A stretch of DNA of 64,000 nucleotides from the NCBI GenBank assembly GCA_015654675.1, contig JAATGM010000035.1, forward strand, positions 23,748 to 87,747. The letters run 5' to 3'. Every line of letters begins with the position of its first letter. Position 1 is the first letter of the stretch. The position numbers were made by a program, and so were the translations under genes. The DNA comes from Planctomycetota bacterium (GTDB lineage Bacteria; Planctomycetota; Phycisphaerae; UBA1845; UTPLA1). Under the pieces are notes generated by a model. That model ran no database searches and was not told the origin of the DNA. It worked only from the letters and a program-made list of their open reading frames with translations. Positions 61,107 through 64,000 of this stretch are shown here, piece after piece.

Positions 61107-62510
61107 TCATCCACCGCTAGCCGGACCAGCCGGCCGAACGCCACCCAGCGCCGACCCGATCGGCCGCACCGGCCGGGTTCCCGGCCGAACACCCTGCATC
61201 CAAAGCGAAACGTCGACTGCATCCAGCCAACCGTCAGAATTCAAATCCGCCCGCGCCACATCACTCATACCAAGGCGCCGCAAATCCGCCACACTGATCG
61301 CCTGAACAGGCCCGTCCGAGTTCCCCCTCTCCCCAAGGGAGAGGGCCGGGGTGAGGGCGGCCTGGTTCAGGCCGCTATCGAGCTTCTCTTCATCCCCGCC
61401 AAAGAGGTTGGCAGCCCCACAACAATTCAAATCCCGCATGGCAAGGAAATGATTCGCAATGAACCCAAAGTCCGTGCTGTTCACAATTCCGTCGCCGCTG
61501 ATATCGCAATTCCGCGTCGGCGGGTTCACCGAGCAGTTCGTGCTCGCCGCCTGGCTCGTGAGGTCCTGCGTCGTGTAGATCCCGAAATCCAGAATATCGA
61601 TCCACTTGTCGTCGTTCAGGTTCCCGCCCGTCAGCGAAAACGCACCAGTAAAGTTCACCACCTGGTTCCCGACCGCCCCCGTCGGCGTGGCCGTCCGCCG
61701 CAGCGTATGCAGCCGGTCCCGCGCCGTAATGCATGTATACGTGCCGCACGGCACGCTCACCGCCGCCGTCCCCAACCCCGACGCGAAACTCATCGCCACC
61801 GAAGTGCTGTAAACCGGCGCGCTGATGCTGACCCCGCAATCCCAGAAATTCAGCGTAATGCACCGCGTGATCGGCCCCGCCGCCATCACGCCCCCGCCCA
61901 GCTCAATGTTCACCGTCACTGTCGGATTGATCACGATGCTGCCGGAAGGCGTCTTCGTCAGGTTCGCCCCGCTGATCACCACCGGCGACAGGTCCGCTGT
62001 AGTAAGTTTCGTCTCCAGAGGCGGCGCATCGGCCTGAAACCCGATCGAGGTCGTCCCTCCGCCCACGGTATTGAACAGCAAAGTCCCCACCGTAAACGGC
62101 CCCGCCCCCGGCCCAACCGACCCGCCCAGCCGGACCAGCGAATACGTCACATTTCCGCCCGAATCGAGCAGCGCCACCCGCGACCACCCCGCCGAATCGA
62201 CGGTCCCGCCAATGCTCAGCGAAAGCTTGGAAGTGTCATAGCTGATCCGCGCCTGAACCGTATTGATGGCATCCGAAAGATCAGCCACCTGAAGCGCAAT
62301 GCTGATGGTATTGGGCGTGTTGGTGCAAAGGGCAGCCGGCTCAACCCCGGTCCGAAGCTGAATAGTCCCGGTAGCGGCAAATGCGGTGGAGCAAATCAGG
62401 AAAGCGACATTCAGAGCCGCGCCCGTAAGGAAGCGGTCTCCCCCCGCGCCCCGGCGCGCAGCAAAACGACAACAAAACGCTCTTCCCGAGCCGAAAAACG
62501 GCATCGGCAA
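61107..62510 (-). CDS. Secreted cohesin-like and dockerin-like protein, paralogous to the giant protein's C-terminus
   Basis: 467 residues. A long basic N-terminus precedes a signal helix (LTGAALNVAFLICSTAFAA), so the true start may be internal. A cohesin-like domain follows (ISIALQVADLSDAINTVQARI, YDTSKLSLSI), then IELGGGVMAAGP, CGTYTCITARDRLHTLRRT, GGNLNDDKWIDILDFGIYTT and DISGDGIVNSTDFGFIANHF, matching the giant protein in order. The final DLNSDGWLDAVDVSLWMQGVRPG and Pro/Gly tail also match. Around residue 385 the frame includes a REP-like element (61323-61358) read as AALTPALSLGERG, which is not present in the paralogue. Confidence 0.8.
   Translation of the reverse strand: MPMPFFGSGRAFCCRFAARRGAGGDRFLTGAALNVAFLICSTAFAATGTIQLRTGVEPAALCTNTPNTISIALQVADLSDAINTVQARISYDTSKLSLSIGGTVDSAGWSRVALLDSGGNVTYSLVRLGGSVGPGAGPFTVGTLLFNTVGGGTTSIGFQADAPPLETKLTTADLSPVVISGANLTKTPSGSIVINPTVTVNIELGGGVMAAGPITRCITLNFWDCGVSISAPVYSTSVAMSFASGLGTAAVSVPCGTYTCITARDRLHTLRRTATPTGAVGNQVVNFTGAFSLTGGNLNDDKWIDILDFGIYTTQDLTSQAASTNCSVNPPTRNCDISGDGIVNSTDFGFIANHFLAMRDLNCCGAANLFGGDEEKLDSGLNQAALTPALSLGERGNSDGPVQAISVADLRRLGMSDVARADLNSDGWLDAVDVSLWMQGVRPGTRPVRPIGSALGGVRPAGPASGG
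61323..61358. repeat. REP-like hairpin element inside a coding region
   Basis: CCCTCTCCC (61325-61333) and GGGAGAGGG (61337-61345) form a nine-base stem with a three-base loop, followed by CCGGGGTGAGG. This is the common bacterial element whose translation reads LTPALSLGERG. It is in frame and lacks a counterpart in the paralogue. Confidence 0.75.
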
Positions 62511-62645
62511 CCCTCTATCCCGTCCTGCCAGAGATGAACCCGATCCAGAGCGTGCAAATCGCGCCTGGCGCGCTGCAATCCCGCCCTCTCAAGGAAATTC
62601 GAGTTTAACGATTCCCCAATCCCCAATGCAACCAAAAACCCGCCT

Positions 62646-62684
62646 CCCCCTCTCCCCATGCAGGGGAGCGGGAAGGGGTGAGGG
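62646..62684. repeat. REP-like element, second copy
   Basis: CTCCCC (62652-62657) pairs with GGGGAG (62663-62668), then GGGAAGGGGTGAGGG. Same plan as the element at 61323, read on the minus strand as SLTPSRSPAWGEGE. Confidence 0.6.
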
Positions 62685-62821
62685 AGGACGCAAGTCCGCC
62701 CCTCAATGTCCGAGCCCGAGGCGTAAGCCCGGGGCCAAACCCCATAACCAACCAGCAGGCAACGATGAATCCCCGTAAAGCCCACACCCGATACTCCCCC
62801 GCGCCCCAGACCGGCTCCTAC

Positions 62822-62856
62822 GCCTACTCATACTCATATTCCTAATCCAACTCCTG
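62822..62856. repeat. TCATAC/ATTCCTA degenerate microsatellite, copy 1
   Basis: CTACTCATACTCATATTCCTA followed by ACTCCTGCTCC-type words. A closely similar stretch occurs at 63856-63885. Confidence 0.6.
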
Positions 62857-63098
62857 CTCCAACTCCCTCCCCCCGCGTCATCGGATTCCCATTTTCGGTT
62901 TCCCGGTTATTCCGCCCCCGCCCCCCAACCCCCAAAAAGCCACGCGCAAATCGCCAAACCCTTATCACCAATCCCGTTATCCATTTTCCACGGTCGTTTG
63001 AATTCCCCGTGTATCCCCGCGACTCGCCCCCGCTTAGACAGGATAAGGCCCGGCTGCCCGCACCAGGCCGCGCCGCATTGACAAAAAGGAGCAATCAG

Positions 63099-63743
63099 AT
63101 GACTCGAAATACCCGAACGACCCTTTGCTTGTCCCTGACGATCGCCTGCGCAGCGGCCCTGGTCACCGCCTGCAACACGCCGCCGATCATGGGCCTCCAG
63201 CACGTCACCCTCGATACCGCCTTCGACCGCACCGGCACCCTCCGCAGCGACGGCGCCTTTACCGGAATGACCGACAACAACTCCGTCATCGCCGGCGATG
63301 AGGGCAACACCGGCATGGCCCAGCGCGGCTTCGTCAGCGTTGTCCTCAACCAGATCCCGGCCGGCGCGAATATCTCCAGCGTCATTCTCACCCTGCGCGC
63401 CTCAGCCCCCGAAGGCGACCCCCAGGGCGAGTTCGGAGCCATGACCATCGATCACGTCAACGTCGTCTCCAGCATCAACGTCACCTCGTTCAACTCAGCG
63501 CCCCTGTCCGCCAATGTCAGTTCCATCACCGGCCTCCCCGTCGGCCTCGCCAAGGCCGTGATCCAGTTGGACATTACCGACCTCGTAAAGGCCGACGTCG
63601 CCGCCGGCCGCCCCATTACGTCGCTCCGCTTCCAATACGCCAACGCCCCCTCGAATGACGGCAACTTCGACCAGACCTTCATCGACGCCAACCAGAACGA
63701 CATCGCCCTTCGCCCCACCGCCGACGTAACCATCGCCCCCTGA
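63099..63743 (+). CDS. Hypothetical lipoprotein
   Basis: 214 residues from ATG 63099, with AAAAGGAGC seven to eight bases upstream. Lipoprotein signal peptide LCLSLTIACAAALVTAC with the modified Cys at 25. The mature part is beta-rich with repeated Ile/Val strands (GFVSVVLNQIPAGANISSVIL, KAVIQLDITDLVKADV), like DNRLRE/carbohydrate-binding-type surface modules that contain a DUF-like QxxLxIDITDLV motif; this assignment is weak. A hairpin terminator follows. Exported and membrane-anchored, function unknown. Confidence 0.75.
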   Translation: MTRNTRTTLCLSLTIACAAALVTACNTPPIMGLQHVTLDTAFDRTGTLRSDGAFTGMTDNNSVIAGDEGNTGMAQRGFVSVVLNQIPAGANISSVILTLRASAPEGDPQGEFGAMTIDHVNVVSSINVTSFNSAPLSANVSSITGLPVGLAKAVIQLDITDLVKADVAAGRPITSLRFQYANAPSNDGNFDQTFIDANQNDIALRPTADVTIAP

Positions 63744-63780
63744 CCCCCGGCCGAATCGGCAAAACACCCCAAAAGTAATC

Positions 63781-63818
63781 GAGGCCCCGCGTTTCCCGGG
63801 CAGGAAGCGCGGGGCCTC
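63781..63818. terminator. Strong hairpin after the lipoprotein gene
   Basis: GAGGCCCCGCGTTTCC and GGAAGCGCGGGGCCTC pair over 16 bases with one mismatch around a six-base loop. No T-tract follows on +, but the minus strand has ATTACTTTT after the stem, so it may act in both directions. Confidence 0.6.
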
Positions 63819-63855
63819 ACCCATTAGCGCCTTCATCCCAAACTCCCCCGAAGCG

Positions 63856-63885
63856 CTCCTGCTCATACTCCTACTCATATTCCTA
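63856..63885. repeat. TCATAC/ATTCCTA degenerate microsatellite, copy 2
   Basis: CTGCTCATACTCCTACTCATATTCCTA resembles the stretch at 62822. It abuts the putative insertion-sequence end. Confidence 0.6.
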
Positions 63886-64000
63886 GAGTCTGTTTCACAA
63901 CTTGGTTTTCGCAAGATTGCGCCCTGCATGAGGTTGTGGTCTACTTTGCCATCGCAAGCGAGAGGAGTTCGCGATGGGCGGATACAAGCCGATGCTCACG
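63886..64000 (+). mobile_element. Probable left end of an insertion sequence with truncated transposase start
   Basis: GAGTCTGTTTCACAAC at 63887-63902 resembles IS5-group terminal inverted repeats. A leader with GAGAGGAG follows, and an ATG at 63974 opens the frame MGGYKPMLT to the window edge. The codon and base composition changes here (G/T-richer). The element is cut by the window end, so family and the other end are unseen. Confidence 0.4.

Larger units (their letters stand above)
62511..63098. other. 588-base intergenic region with two repeat elements
   Basis: No gene supported. It contains a second REP-like element (62646-62684) and a TCATAC microsatellite (62822-62856). AAGGAGC just before 63099 belongs to the lipoprotein gene. 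Confidence 0.5.

Overview
The window looks like a chromosomal segment of a planctomycete (Planctomycetota, possibly a Phycisphaerae-like lineage; this is inference from gene content). Pointers are several secreted proteins ending in a PEP-CTERM sorting tail, planctomycete-style dockerin repeats and cohesin-like domains, a Minf_1886-family protein (known mainly from Planctomycetes and Verrucomicrobia), small membrane proteins with a CxxCGYxLxG zinc ribbon, a type II pseudopilin-like protein, and few strong Shine-Dalgarno sites. The DNA is clearly GC-rich by eye (not computed). The + strand is C-rich almost throughout whatever the gene direction, so + genes favour C-ending and - genes G-ending codons. 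This suggests the window lies in one replichore.

Layout. 0-7 kb: methyltransferase end, a phosphoglycerate-mutase-like protein that has lost its metal ligands, HtrA protease, phosphohexomutase with a Cys-rich N-terminal extension, and an SGNH-TPR membrane protein. 7-16 kb: PEP-CTERM and dockerin exported proteins, an ABC-F ATPase, a cysteine-less thioredoxin-fold protein, a DPP-IV-like lipoprotein, a phosphodiesterase and a DUF309 protein. 16.3-19.9 kb: a compositionally different patch with two tandem related exported proteins and a third exported-protein gene cut short at a REP-associated tyrosine transposase. 19.9-27 kb: clpS, a DUF58 protein, an operon of four paralogous four-helix membrane proteins, and uvrC lacking its HhH tail. 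27-43 kb: mostly housekeeping and hypothetical genes (DUF4279, PepSY-like, RicT, Minf_1886, UbiD, radical SAM, Tat-exported FAD enzyme, DNA N6-adenine methyltransferase, M20 hydrolase).

43-49 kb: an ispF-cysS-ruvC-[PIN toxin/partner]-ruvA-ruvB cluster on the minus strand. A toxin-antitoxin-like pair splits ruvC from ruvA, and a divergent hicAB module sits beside ispF. 49-52 kb: a pseudopilin, then a patch of reversed strand bias with a HAF-repeat PEP-CTERM protein and a decayed gene, ending at the 3' end of tRNA-Leu(CAG). 52-63.8 kb: a surface-protein locus with an NHL-repeat dockerin protein, a cohesin-like PEP-CTERM protein, a 2.2-kilo-residue protein with Ig-, PKD- and HYR-like domains plus dockerin, a related cohesin-dockerin protein carrying a REP-like insert in frame, and a lipoprotein. 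The last ~115 bases look like the left end of an insertion sequence.

Two themes recur. Many genes have a -10-like hexamer 5-7 bases before the start codon, which points to leaderless transcripts. Several families appear in degenerate or rearranged form: mutase without metal ligands, thioredoxin fold without cysteines, UvrC without HhH.
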